Assembly (NCBI GenBank): GCA_025937955.1
Contig: JAICQI010000058.1
Location: 1 to 13,544 of the forward strand
From: Pyrinomonadaceae bacterium
GTDB taxonomy: Bacteria > Acidobacteriota > Blastocatellia > Pyrinomonadales > Pyrinomonadaceae
DNA: 13,544 bases
Reading direction: 5' to 3'
Shown here: one piece after another, positions 6,713 through 12,435 of the stretch
How positions within the stretch are numbered: position 1 is the stretch's first letter
Layout: every line of letters starts with the position of its first letter
Translations under genes and position numbers: made by a program
Notes under the pieces: generated by a model
What the model saw: only the letters and a program-made list of their open reading frames with translations
What the model was told of the DNA's origin: nothing
Databases searched by the model: none

Positions 6713-7525
6713 CTAGTCGATGCGGGAGGCCAGACCGTGGACGCTATCTACAATCAATACCGCAATCGGAGGATAGAAAATCAGATCGAGAATGATGCTC
6801 GACTGCACGGCGATAACGCGATCGCGAAACAGCAGCGTCATGTCACCGAAAAGGTCCTGCAGGTGCGAACCAATGTATAAACCGATACCAAGGCTCAGAG
6901 CGTAACCGACAAGGAGAAATGTATAAGCGGAGAAGCGTGTAAACGGCTGTTCCGGTAATGCCTCCTGCCGGATTATCGATCCCTGGATTGGCTTTGGCTT
7001 GTACGTGTAATGCTCCAGGTATTCGCGCAGGCGATTCGCGAGGTGCCAAACGCCGATCACAAACAACGTCAACACCACGACACGGCCCATTGTCGAAAAA
7101 ACATGCCACAACTGCGGCCGCATCATCGCCAGAAAGAACGTCGATACAAACAGTGAGACAGTGGTGAACACCGCCCGCTGGCGCTCCCGGTTTTCCTGAC
7201 GGTCGCGCTCCAACACTTCGTCGACCAAACGATCCCACTTTGCCTGAACCGCCAGATTGCGTGCCCGTTTCGCGTGGGGATTATTCGAATCGAGAATGGA
7301 GTAGCTACGATTCTTCTGCGCCTTCAATTGTTCGTCGTAGTAAGCACGCTCCTGCGGATCGATGAGCGTGTGATAAGCCTTTGAGAGCAGGGCAAACTGG
7401 CGGCCCGCTTCAGAGTTGGGATTCAGATCTGGATGACTTTTTCGCGCAAGTTTCCGGTAGGCCGATTTGATCTCGGTCTGAGACGCATTGGTCTTAACGC
7501 CCAAAATTCTGTAGTAGTCAATCAC
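6713..7525 (-). CDS. membrane-anchored J-domain protein
   Basis: A 270-residue DnaJ-family protein. Residues 1-68 are a complete J-domain: DYYRILGV, the helix II segment IKSAYRKLARKSHPD with the essential HPD at 31-33, and DPQERAYYDEQL. It lacks the Gly/Phe and zinc-finger parts of true DnaJ. A charged helix (about 84-117) follows, then four likely membrane segments at about 119-135, 147-163, 199-219 and 241-261. The J-domain would face the cytoplasm and recruit DnaK to the inner membrane. The start is GTG at 7525, fixed by the J-domain needing DYYRILG at its N-terminus; the Shine-Dalgarno is weak (GAGAAG). It is the first gene of the minus-strand set leading to the 88-aa and HEAT genes, with a 97-bp gap before the second. 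Clients are unknown. Confidence 0.9.
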   Translation of the reverse strand: MIDYYRILGVKTNASQTEIKSAYRKLARKSHPDLNPNSEAGRQFALLSKAYHTLIDPQERAYYDEQLKAQKNRSYSILDSNNPHAKRARNLAVQAKWDRLVDEVLERDRQENRERQRAVFTTVSLFVSTFFLAMMRPQLWHVFSTMGRVVVLTLFVIGVWHLANRLREYLEHYTYKPKPIQGSIIRQEALPEQPFTRFSAYTFLLVGYALSLGIGLYIGSHLQDLFGDMTLLFRDRVIAVQSSIILDLIFYPPIAVLIVDSVHGLASRID

Positions 7526-7600
7526 TGTGCTTCTCTAAACTCCGAAAGCCAGCGATGGATGCCAAGGGCTGCCTGAGGACACCGCGTCACTCGCCTTGGA

Positions 7601-7609
7601 AGTATAACA
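7601..7609 (-). promoter_or_regulatory. extended -10 promoter for the J-protein operon
   Basis: On the minus strand, TG at 7609-7608, one base, then TATACT (7606 down to 7601): an extended -10 element with 5 of 6 -10 matches. There is no clear -35, as is common with extended -10 promoters. A start near 7594 would leave a leader of about 70 nt before the GTG at 7525. Confidence 0.4.
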
Positions 7610-7644
7610 CCGCGTGCAAGTATTACAGTCTACTGAGATGGTGG

Positions 7645-7704
7645 TTTGGCATAAGGGGGGTGCCAAAGGGGAGCCGGGAAAATAACCTCGAGCGGCATTC
7701 GAGG
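7645..7704. promoter_or_regulatory. pair of short palindromes upstream of the J-protein promoter
   Basis: TTTGGCA (7645-7651), 9 bp, TGCCAAA (7661-7667) is a perfect 7-bp inverted repeat. It is followed 18 bp later by CCTCGA (7686-7691), 7 bp, TCGAGG (7699-7704). They stand about 40 to 100 bp upstream of the J-protein -10, a place for an activator site. They could instead be folded elements of an untranslated RNA. Confidence 0.3.
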
Positions 7705-7887
7705 GGGCGAGGACGGTATAACTAAGGCGACTCGCACCCTTTGGCTAGTTGTCTCTGCCTAGTACAAGCCTCATGCCACTCAGCAATTTATCGAAAATGC
7801 AGCAAAAACTGGCTAATGCAATCCGGCAGTGTCTACAAGTGTGAACAGACGTGGACACCTACTGTCTACCACTTACGACACCTCAGA

Positions 7888-7976
7888 AGAAGTAAACAGG
7901 TCAGGAAGAGGGTTTTGCCCCCGCTCGTTGAACTCGATCAGCGGGGGCAAGCCCCTCTTCCTGACTTGTTACTTCT
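7888..7976. repeat. 89-bp foldback downstream of the aminopeptidase gene
   Basis: Arms 7888-7925 and 7940-7976 (38 and 37 bp) are reverse complements apart from one single-base gap and three mismatches, around a 14-nt loop (7926-7939). The arms contain AGAAGTAA, GTCAGGAAGAGGG and GCCCCCGCT. It begins 27 bp past the aminopeptidase stop (minus-strand sense) and is followed there by a T/C-rich tract, so it may act as a terminator or 3'-end stabiliser. Its sequence is unrelated to the other foldbacks in the window. Confidence 0.85.
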
Positions 7977-8002
7977 GGCGCTCCTCTTCCCTTTTAGGTG
8001 CT

Positions 8003-9505
8003 CTATTTCCGACTGGCGCGATCCACGATGCGCAGGAGAGTTCGGACTGCGATTCCCGTCGGACCTTTCGAACGATACGGTTTGGCATCGTCGCCCCAAG
8101 CGGTCCCGGCGATGTCGAGATGCGCCCAGGAGATGCCGTCCGCAAACTCTTTGAGAAATGCCGCAGCGGTTATCGTCCCCGCCTTGCGCCCCCCAACGTT
8201 CTTTATATCCGCGATATCTGACTTGATCTGTTTCGAGTATTCCTTGTCGAGCGGTAATTGCCAGAACTTCTCGCCCACTTCCCTGCCCGCCGCGATGATC
8301 TCGTCGATCAACGCCTGATCGGTTCCCAGCACGGCGGCGTTCACATCACCAAGCGCGACTGACACAGCGCCCGTGAGCGTCGCCATGTCGATCACCTTCG
8401 TAGCGCCGAGTTTCTTCGCATAAGCGATCGCGTCAGCGAGGATCAGCCGGCCTTCAGCGTCGGTGTTGATGATCTCGATCGTCTTGCCGGTCATTGCCTT
8501 CACCACGTCTCCCGGCTTGGTCGCTTTGCCCGACGGCAGGTTTTCCGTGCAAGGCGCAACTCCCAGAATCGGAATCGGCGGCTTCAACTGCGCAATCGCG
8601 CGCATCGCTCCCAGGACTGTCGCGCCGCCCGTCATGTCATACTTCATCAATTCCATGTTCTCGCCGGGCTTGAGCGAGATACCGCCGGAGTCAAACGTCA
8701 CACCTTTACCAACAAACGCCAGTAACTCCTTGTTGTCGGAAGGCGGAGTGGCCGGCGTGTACTTTAAGATAATCAGTTTGGCTGGTTCGTCCGAACCGCG
8801 CGCGACACTCAACAAGGATCCCATGCCTTCCTGTTCCATGCGCGCTTCGTCGAGCACATCAACACTCAGCCCAAACTCGCTCGCAATCTCGCGAGCTCGT
8901 TCCGCCATGTCGGTTGGCGTCATGTAAGCGCCCGGCTCGTTGGCGAGATCACGAGTGAAGTTCACTGACTCACCAACAATCGCTCCAACCTTTACGCCTT
9001 GCTGAAGTGCGCCCTCGTCAGCGCCCTCGATCACGACAACCAAACGGTCGATCTTCTTTTCTTCTTTTTCAACCGTGCGATATTTATCAGGATCGAACAG
9101 TGCGATGTATGCGCCCTGGACGGCAGTGGCGGCAGTTTCACCTGCATCGCCGGAAGCTCTCGGGAGTACTGCGATTGACTTAACGTTCTTACTGCGCAGG
9201 GAACGAACAGCAGTTCCCGCCATGTGAGAAACATTTGCGGGTTTGTAATCGCTCGCTTCACCCACGCCGACGAGAAGTAACCGGCGCGCCTTCAGTTTGT
9301 TGTTTCCGACGAGGTGGAAGTAAGCCGTTTCTCCTTCTTTGCCGCCGAACTCTTCCGCGTCGAGTGCAGAGCGCACAAGGCCGCCGGATAGTTCGTCCAG
9401 ATTCCTCAAAAAGCCCTCATCGGCTTTCTCACTTTTGAAAACAGTAACCGCCAGAGCTTGCACGTCAAGCTCGTCGATGGATGCCCGGCTGGCTTCAACT
9501 TGCAT
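8003..9505 (-). CDS. pepA: leucyl aminopeptidase (peptidase family M17)
   Basis: A cytoplasmic two-metal aminopeptidase removing N-terminal residues, acting late in protein turnover, usually as a hexamer. The 500-residue protein has the normal length and both halves: a variable N-terminal domain (about 1-170) and the catalytic M17 domain. The signature NTDAEGRL is at 347-354, and GKGVTFDSGGISLKP at 266-280. Metal and active-site residues match the E. coli PepA set with a constant offset of three: Lys267, Asp272, Lys279, Asp290, Asp349, Glu351, Arg353. Nothing catalytic is missing. ATG 9505 has a Shine-Dalgarno-like AGGAGA (complement of 9516-9521) somewhat far upstream (about 10 bp). It lies 92 bp after smpB on the same strand, probably the same operon. 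E. coli PepA also binds DNA; that role cannot be judged here. Confidence 0.96.
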   Translation of the reverse strand: MQVEASRASIDELDVQALAVTVFKSEKADEGFLRNLDELSGGLVRSALDAEEFGGKEGETAYFHLVGNNKLKARRLLLVGVGEASDYKPANVSHMAGTAVRSLRSKNVKSIAVLPRASGDAGETAATAVQGAYIALFDPDKYRTVEKEEKKIDRLVVVIEGADEGALQQGVKVGAIVGESVNFTRDLANEPGAYMTPTDMAERAREIASEFGLSVDVLDEARMEQEGMGSLLSVARGSDEPAKLIILKYTPATPPSDNKELLAFVGKGVTFDSGGISLKPGENMELMKYDMTGGATVLGAMRAIAQLKPPIPILGVAPCTENLPSGKATKPGDVVKAMTGKTIEIINTDAEGRLILADAIAYAKKLGATKVIDMATLTGAVSVALGDVNAAVLGTDQALIDEIIAAGREVGEKFWQLPLDKEYSKQIKSDIADIKNVGGRKAGTITAAAFLKEFADGISWAHLDIAGTAWGDDAKPYRSKGPTGIAVRTLLRIVDRASRK

Positions 9506-9563
9506 GTAGGTTGGTTCTCCTGGATAAGAATTCAGTGGGCAGCGGCCGGAACATTACGTGAGC

Positions 9564-9587
9564 CTGCACCTGCTAACTGCACCTGCT
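9564..9587. repeat. short direct repeat, 11 bp twice
   Basis: CTGCACCTGCT occurs at 9564-9574 and 9577-9587, separated by AA, in the 92-bp smpB-pepA gap. It may be a small tandem duplication or a tandem binding site. No promoter boxes are clear next to it. Confidence 0.5.
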
Positions 9588-9597
9588 GTCTAATTTA

Positions 9598-10059
9598 TTA
9601 TCTATTACGCTCTTTTAACTGGACGCGTGTTTCTCGCTCCACCGTTCGCTTCAGTTCGGCCTCTCTCTTGTCATACAACTTCTTACCGCGCGCGACGCCC
9701 ACTTCGATTTTAATCCGGCCGTTTTTTAAGTAGAGCTGCGTGGGAACAAGGGTCATTCCCTGTTTGGCTGTGGCTTCGTCCAGTCGGGATATTTCACGTT
9801 TGTGAAGCAGCAGCTTGCGAGTCCGCAGTGGATCGTGGTTCTCGCGGTTGCCATGAGAATACGGCGAAATGTGTGCATTAAACAACCACGCCTCGCCCTC
9901 GCGCACAGAAACGTAAGCTTCTTTCAACTGTACGCGACCATTCATCGCACTCTTTACTTCGGTGCCTGTCAGGACAAGCCCGGCTTCGTATTTATCCGAA
10001 ATATGATAATTGTGGAAGGCCGCACGATTGGCCGCCAAAAGTTTTTCTTCTTTTGCCAT
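9598..10059 (-). CDS. smpB: SsrA-binding protein SmpB
   Basis: Binds tmRNA (SsrA) and carries it to stalled ribosomes for trans-translation, which frees the ribosome and tags the unfinished peptide. From ATG 10059 the product is 153 residues, the usual length. Hallmarks (numbered from that start): NRAAFHNYHISDKYEAGLVL near the N-terminus, TGTEVKSAMNGRVQLKEAYV (32-51), the HISPYSHGN segment (63-71), and the C-terminal basic region VARGKKLYDKREAELKR with a tail (VQLKERNR) of the kind that enters the ribosomal mRNA channel. An ATG two codons earlier (10065) lies inside a tandem repeat unit, so the MAKEEK start is preferred, matching the common MAK start of the family. No Shine-Dalgarno is visible before either. 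The tmRNA gene is not in the window. Confidence 0.95.
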   Translation of the reverse strand: MAKEEKLLAANRAAFHNYHISDKYEAGLVLTGTEVKSAMNGRVQLKEAYVSVREGEAWLFNAHISPYSHGNRENHDPLRTRKLLLHKREISRLDEATAKQGMTLVPTQLYLKNGRIKIEVGVARGKKLYDKREAELKRTVERETRVQLKERNR

Positions 10060-10062
10060 AGA

Positions 10063-10198
10063 CATGCCACGGCCCTGTGCCGTGGATGTTGACGATCGCT
10101 GCTATACACCATGCCACGGCCTTGTGCCGTGGTGATTGACGATCGCTGCTATACACCATGCCACGGCCCTGTGCCGTGGTGATTGACGATCGCTGCTA
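10063..10198. repeat. 47-bp tandem palindromic repeat, 2.9 copies
   Basis: Three head-to-tail units start at 10063, 10110 and 10157; the last is cut at about 42 bp (10198). Units 1 and 2 differ at four positions within 47 bp, units 2 and 3 at one (CCTTG versus CCCTG) over the shared length. Each unit carries a perfect 7-bp hairpin, CCACGGC-N5-GCCGTGG (for example 10067-10085), and a constant tail TGACGATCGCTGCTATACAC. The array exactly fills the gap: its first three bases form the upstream smpB ATG and its end covers the cbs stop codon. There are no variable spacers, so it is not CRISPR. It resembles a REP-type palindrome that has been tandemly amplified. Confidence 0.92.
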
Positions 10199-11566
10199 CT
10201 GACCTACGTTCCTCACTTCCAGCACATCGTGACGAGTAATGATGCCAATGATCCGGCCATACTCCTCGACCAGCACTGCCGGACTCGTTTGCAAGCGTCG
10301 CGTTACCTCCGAAGAACTCGCATCAACATCGACTGTCGGGAAACTCGCCTCCATCACTTCAGTCACCGACGAATTCAGCAGTTCCCTGTTACGTACCACT
10401 TTTGCCAACACTCGATTCTCTCGCAACGAACCTACCGCTCGTCCTTCTTCAAGCACCGGAATCTGCGTCAAACCCAGGTCGTCCATCTTTTCGAGTGCCG
10501 ATGCGACAGTGTCGACCGGGGTTGCAAAAATCAAAGACTTCGGCGCCTGCGGTTTCTTGGTGCCGCTGATCAGACCTGCGGTGATCTTTTGCGGCTCCAG
10601 CAAGCGCTTCTCTTTTAGCCACTCGTCTGAGTGATGCTTCGTCAAATAATGTTCGCCGGTATCGCAAACAATAAAAACTAAGATGGCGTTTTCGTCCAGG
10701 GTGCTCGCTACTCGCAGCGCGGCGGCGAGATTGGTGCCAGTAGATCCACCGCAGAAGATTCCCTCCATCCGGCCTAACAACCGCGACATCTCGAACGATT
10801 CACGATCGGTAACGTTGATCACCTCGTCAACGTACTTGATGTGCACATTAGCCGGCACGATCTCTTGCCCGATTCCCTCGACGAGATACGGAGTCGTTTC
10901 GACGATCTTTCCCGTCTCTTTGTAGGTCTTGAAAATCGATCCGTACGGATCGGCGCCAATGATCCTGATCGCCGGGTTCTTTTCCTTTAAGAACCGGCCA
11001 GTGCCCGAGATGGTGCCCCCGGTTCCGAGTCCGGCGACGAAGTGAGTGATCTTGCCTTCGGTCTGACGCCACAACTCCGGACCGGTAGTGCGGTAATGAG
11101 CTTCGGGATTTGCCACATTCGAATACTGGTCGGGATAAAAGGAGTTGGGAGTTTCCGAAGCGATACGCTTGGCGGTCGAGACGTAGTGATCGGGAGTTCC
11201 CGGTTTCGCGGATACTGGAGTGATGACAACGTCGGCGCCGAGCGCTTTCAAGTAGCGCGACTTCTCGACCGAAGCTTTGTCTGTCATCACGAAGATGCAT
11301 TTATAACCTTTGACAGCAGCGGCCATCGCCAAACCGATGCCGGTGTTTCCCGAAGTCGCTTCGATAATGGTGCCGCCGGGTTTGAGTATGCCCTCGCGTT
11401 CAGCGGCCTCGATCATGGCCACGCCGATCCGGTCTTTAACTGAGTAGCCCGGATTCAGGTTCTCCATCTTTGCATACACTTGCGCTTTTACGTTACGAGC
11501 CAACCGGTTGAGCCTGACTAAAGGCGTATTTCCGATCAGACCGAGAATGTTTTCCTGGAATTCCAT
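10196..11566 (-). CDS. cbs: cystathionine beta-synthase with C-terminal CBS domains
   Basis: A PLP-dependent enzyme joining serine (or O-acetylserine) and homocysteine to give cystathionine, the first step of reverse transsulfuration toward cysteine. From ATG 11566 it has 456 residues. The fold-type II catalytic core (about 1-325) shows NTPLVRL (13-19), the PLP lysine in NPGYSVKDR (Lys44), SGNTG (73-77), the phosphate loop GTGGT (181-185) and GGSTG (273-277). Two CBS modules follow (about 338-395 and 398-450), the arrangement of cystathionine beta-synthase rather than CysK. These modules may bind adenosyl ligands. ATG 11566 is chosen over TTG 11581 because GGAG lies 6 bp before it. The stop lies in the tandem repeat leading to smpB. 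A pure cysteine-synthase activity cannot be excluded. Confidence 0.92.
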   Translation of the reverse strand: MEFQENILGLIGNTPLVRLNRLARNVKAQVYAKMENLNPGYSVKDRIGVAMIEAAEREGILKPGGTIIEATSGNTGIGLAMAAAVKGYKCIFVMTDKASVEKSRYLKALGADVVITPVSAKPGTPDHYVSTAKRIASETPNSFYPDQYSNVANPEAHYRTTGPELWRQTEGKITHFVAGLGTGGTISGTGRFLKEKNPAIRIIGADPYGSIFKTYKETGKIVETTPYLVEGIGQEIVPANVHIKYVDEVINVTDRESFEMSRLLGRMEGIFCGGSTGTNLAAALRVASTLDENAILVFIVCDTGEHYLTKHHSDEWLKEKRLLEPQKITAGLISGTKKPQAPKSLIFATPVDTVASALEKMDDLGLTQIPVLEEGRAVGSLRENRVLAKVVRNRELLNSSVTEVMEASFPTVDVDASSSEVTRRLQTSPAVLVEEYGRIIGIITRHDVLEVRNVGQ

Positions 11567-11603
11567 CAGAGTCTCCGACAAGCCTGATAAGTGGGTAAGT
11601 ATC

Positions 11604-11612
11604 TATATAACA
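11604..11612 (-). promoter_or_regulatory. extended -10 promoter for cbs
   Basis: On the minus strand, TG (11612-11611), one base, then TATATA (11609 down to 11604), an extended -10 without a recognisable -35. A start near 11597 gives a leader of about 30 nt that contains the GGAG Shine-Dalgarno. It has the same architecture as the J-protein promoter in this window. Confidence 0.4.
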
Positions 11613-11670
11613 GAAACCAAGGTGAGCGGGCTAATGAGGATAGCCACATAAAGGTTGAATCTTGGGCTTG

Positions 11671-11738
11671 GGTCTTTGATCTTGGGTCTTTGGTCTTGGA
11701 AACTAAACTATAAGACCAAAAACCCAAAACCAAAGACC
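11671..11738. repeat. 68-bp foldback of T/G- and A/C-rich arms
   Basis: Arms 11671-11697 and 11712-11738 (27 bp each) are reverse complements at 24 of 27 positions, with a 14-nt loop. The left arm is built from near-repeats of GGTCTTTG and TCTTGGG; a further CTTGGG copy lies just outside at 11661-11666. It is intergenic, between the cbs promoter and the 3' end of the glycine-zipper gene. Purine/pyrimidine asymmetry is strong. There is no coding potential. Confidence 0.8.
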
Positions 11739-11753
11739 ATACAAAATGTTAGA

Positions 11754-11785
11754 GCCCGGACGTGCTCTCCCCTTCACATCCGGGC
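11754..11785 (-). terminator. possible terminator of the glycine-zipper gene
   Basis: GCCCGGACGTG (11754-11764) and CACATCCGGGC (11775-11785) pair at 10 of 11 positions around a 10-nt loop. It lies about 50 bp beyond the glycine-zipper stop on the minus strand. The tail on that strand is only weakly T-rich (CTAACATTTTG), so termination is plausible but not certain. Confidence 0.35.
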
Positions 11786-11837
11786 CCTTACAAGGCCACT
11801 CATCTTGCAATGTGTGACCGATCTTTAGTGCAACAGC

Positions 11838-12221
11838 TTAGTAGCGTCGCCTGTTTCTATCCCTCAGTTTGTATGTGTAGAGCGCCGATCCAGCTCCACC
11901 TACGATCGCGCCAATGATTGCGCCCTTCTTACCACCCACCGCACTGCCTACTACGGTTCCCGCGCCAGCTCCGATAGCGGTGGTTAACTTATCTCGATGT
12001 CGATCCCAGAACGACCTGTCACCATCCCACCTGTCTTGATCCCACCGTCGATCTTGTCGTCCGCTGTAAACTCGATCTCCGTCACGGTAATTCCGAACTC
12101 GTTGTTCGTACCGCCTTGAGCTATCAAATCGGCGGTAACGCGTTTGTGCTCCGGCTTCAATTGGAAGCGCTGTCAATGTCAAAACCAACAAACAGAAAAT
12201 ACTAACTAAACCCTTTTTCAT
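11838..12221 (-). CDS. exported glycine-zipper protein
   Basis: A 127-residue protein of unknown function. Residues 1-25 are a signal peptide (MKKG start, hydrophobic SIFCLLVLTLTALP, cleavage near AGA-Q). Residues 26-78 are rich in Arg, Asp, Tyr and Trp (RYRRFDSS, RRWDQDRWDGDRSFWDR) and look disordered or RNA/wall-binding. Residues 83-112 form a glycine zipper (IGAGAGTVVGSAVGG, GAIIGAIVGGAG) able to pack in a membrane, followed by a basic tail ending RRRY. Glycine-zipper proteins of this kind are found in the envelope, sometimes forming oligomers, but no specific role can be assigned. Upstream on the minus strand is a near-consensus sigma-54 promoter with a leader of about 38 nt, so expression may be conditional. 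The nearest purine tract, AAGGGG, is about 10 bp from the ATG. Confidence 0.78.
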   Translation of the reverse strand: MKKGLVSIFCLLVLTLTALPIEAGAQTRYRRFDSSRRYEQRVRNYRDGDRVYSGRQDRRWDQDRWDGDRSFWDRHRDKLTTAIGAGAGTVVGSAVGGKKGAIIGAIVGGAGSALYTYKLRDRNRRRY

Positions 12222-12269
12222 TCCTTACGAGCCCCTTTTTCTTCCCTACTACCTTCGTGCTCTCTTTTG

Positions 12270-12285
12270 GCAAGGTGTGTGCCAA
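12270..12285 (-). promoter_or_regulatory. sigma-54 (RpoN) promoter for the glycine-zipper gene
   Basis: The minus strand reads TTGGCACACACCTTGC (12285 down to 12270): GG and GC separated by 10 bp, fitting YTGGCACG-N4-TTGCW except A for the G after CAC and C for W. Transcription would start near 12259, giving a leader of about 38 nt. The same bases form a perfect TTGGCA-N7-TGCCAA palindrome (12267-12285), so an operator is the alternative reading. Confidence 0.55.
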
Positions 12286-12435
12286 TACTTCCTTGCTTGG
12301 CTTACTGCGGCTTTTTGCAGTTTTATCGATACTCAGGCTAAATATGGCTCGCTTGACGTTAACCATTCCGTGCGGATTGCGTGAGCTGAGTTACCTTTTG
12401 GGGTAATCTTCCGCGCAGCCCTTGATGGATCAACA

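Larger units (their letters stand above)
7526..8002. other. 477-bp gene-free region
   Basis: No convincing gene is seen here; open frames entering from 7741 and 7829 on the plus strand run antisense into the aminopeptidase gene and lack codon support. It holds: a probable J-protein promoter (7601-7609, minus), a 9-bp direct repeat ACACCGCGT (7579-7587, 7607-7615) flanking that promoter's -10, the palindrome TTTGGCA-N9-TGCCAAA (7645-7667), a second hairpin CCTCGA-N7-TCGAGG (7686-7704), and a long foldback (7888-7976). Confidence 0.6.

Noticed and set aside
7741..8221. Two open frames on the plus strand (from 7741 and 7829)
   Set aside because: They cross the 89-bp foldback and run antisense into the conserved 3' end of pepA; their translations show no domain and rich Arg/Cys/Ser bias typical of shadow frames.
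8463..8927. 154-aa plus-strand frame inside pepA
   Set aside because: Antisense to the conserved catalytic domain of leucyl aminopeptidase; no independent start signals.
10063..10198. CRISPR array
   Set aside because: The units are contiguous and alike over their full 47 bp with no variable spacers, and the internal hairpin plus constant tail make a tandem repeat.
11567..11581. TTG start giving five extra residues on cystathionine beta-synthase
   Set aside because: The GGAG ribosome-binding site lies inside this stretch, 6 bp before ATG 11566.
12304..12326. ACTGC-N8-GCAGT followed by TTTTAT as an intrinsic terminator
   Set aside because: Only 5 bp of stem and no plus-strand gene upstream that would need it.
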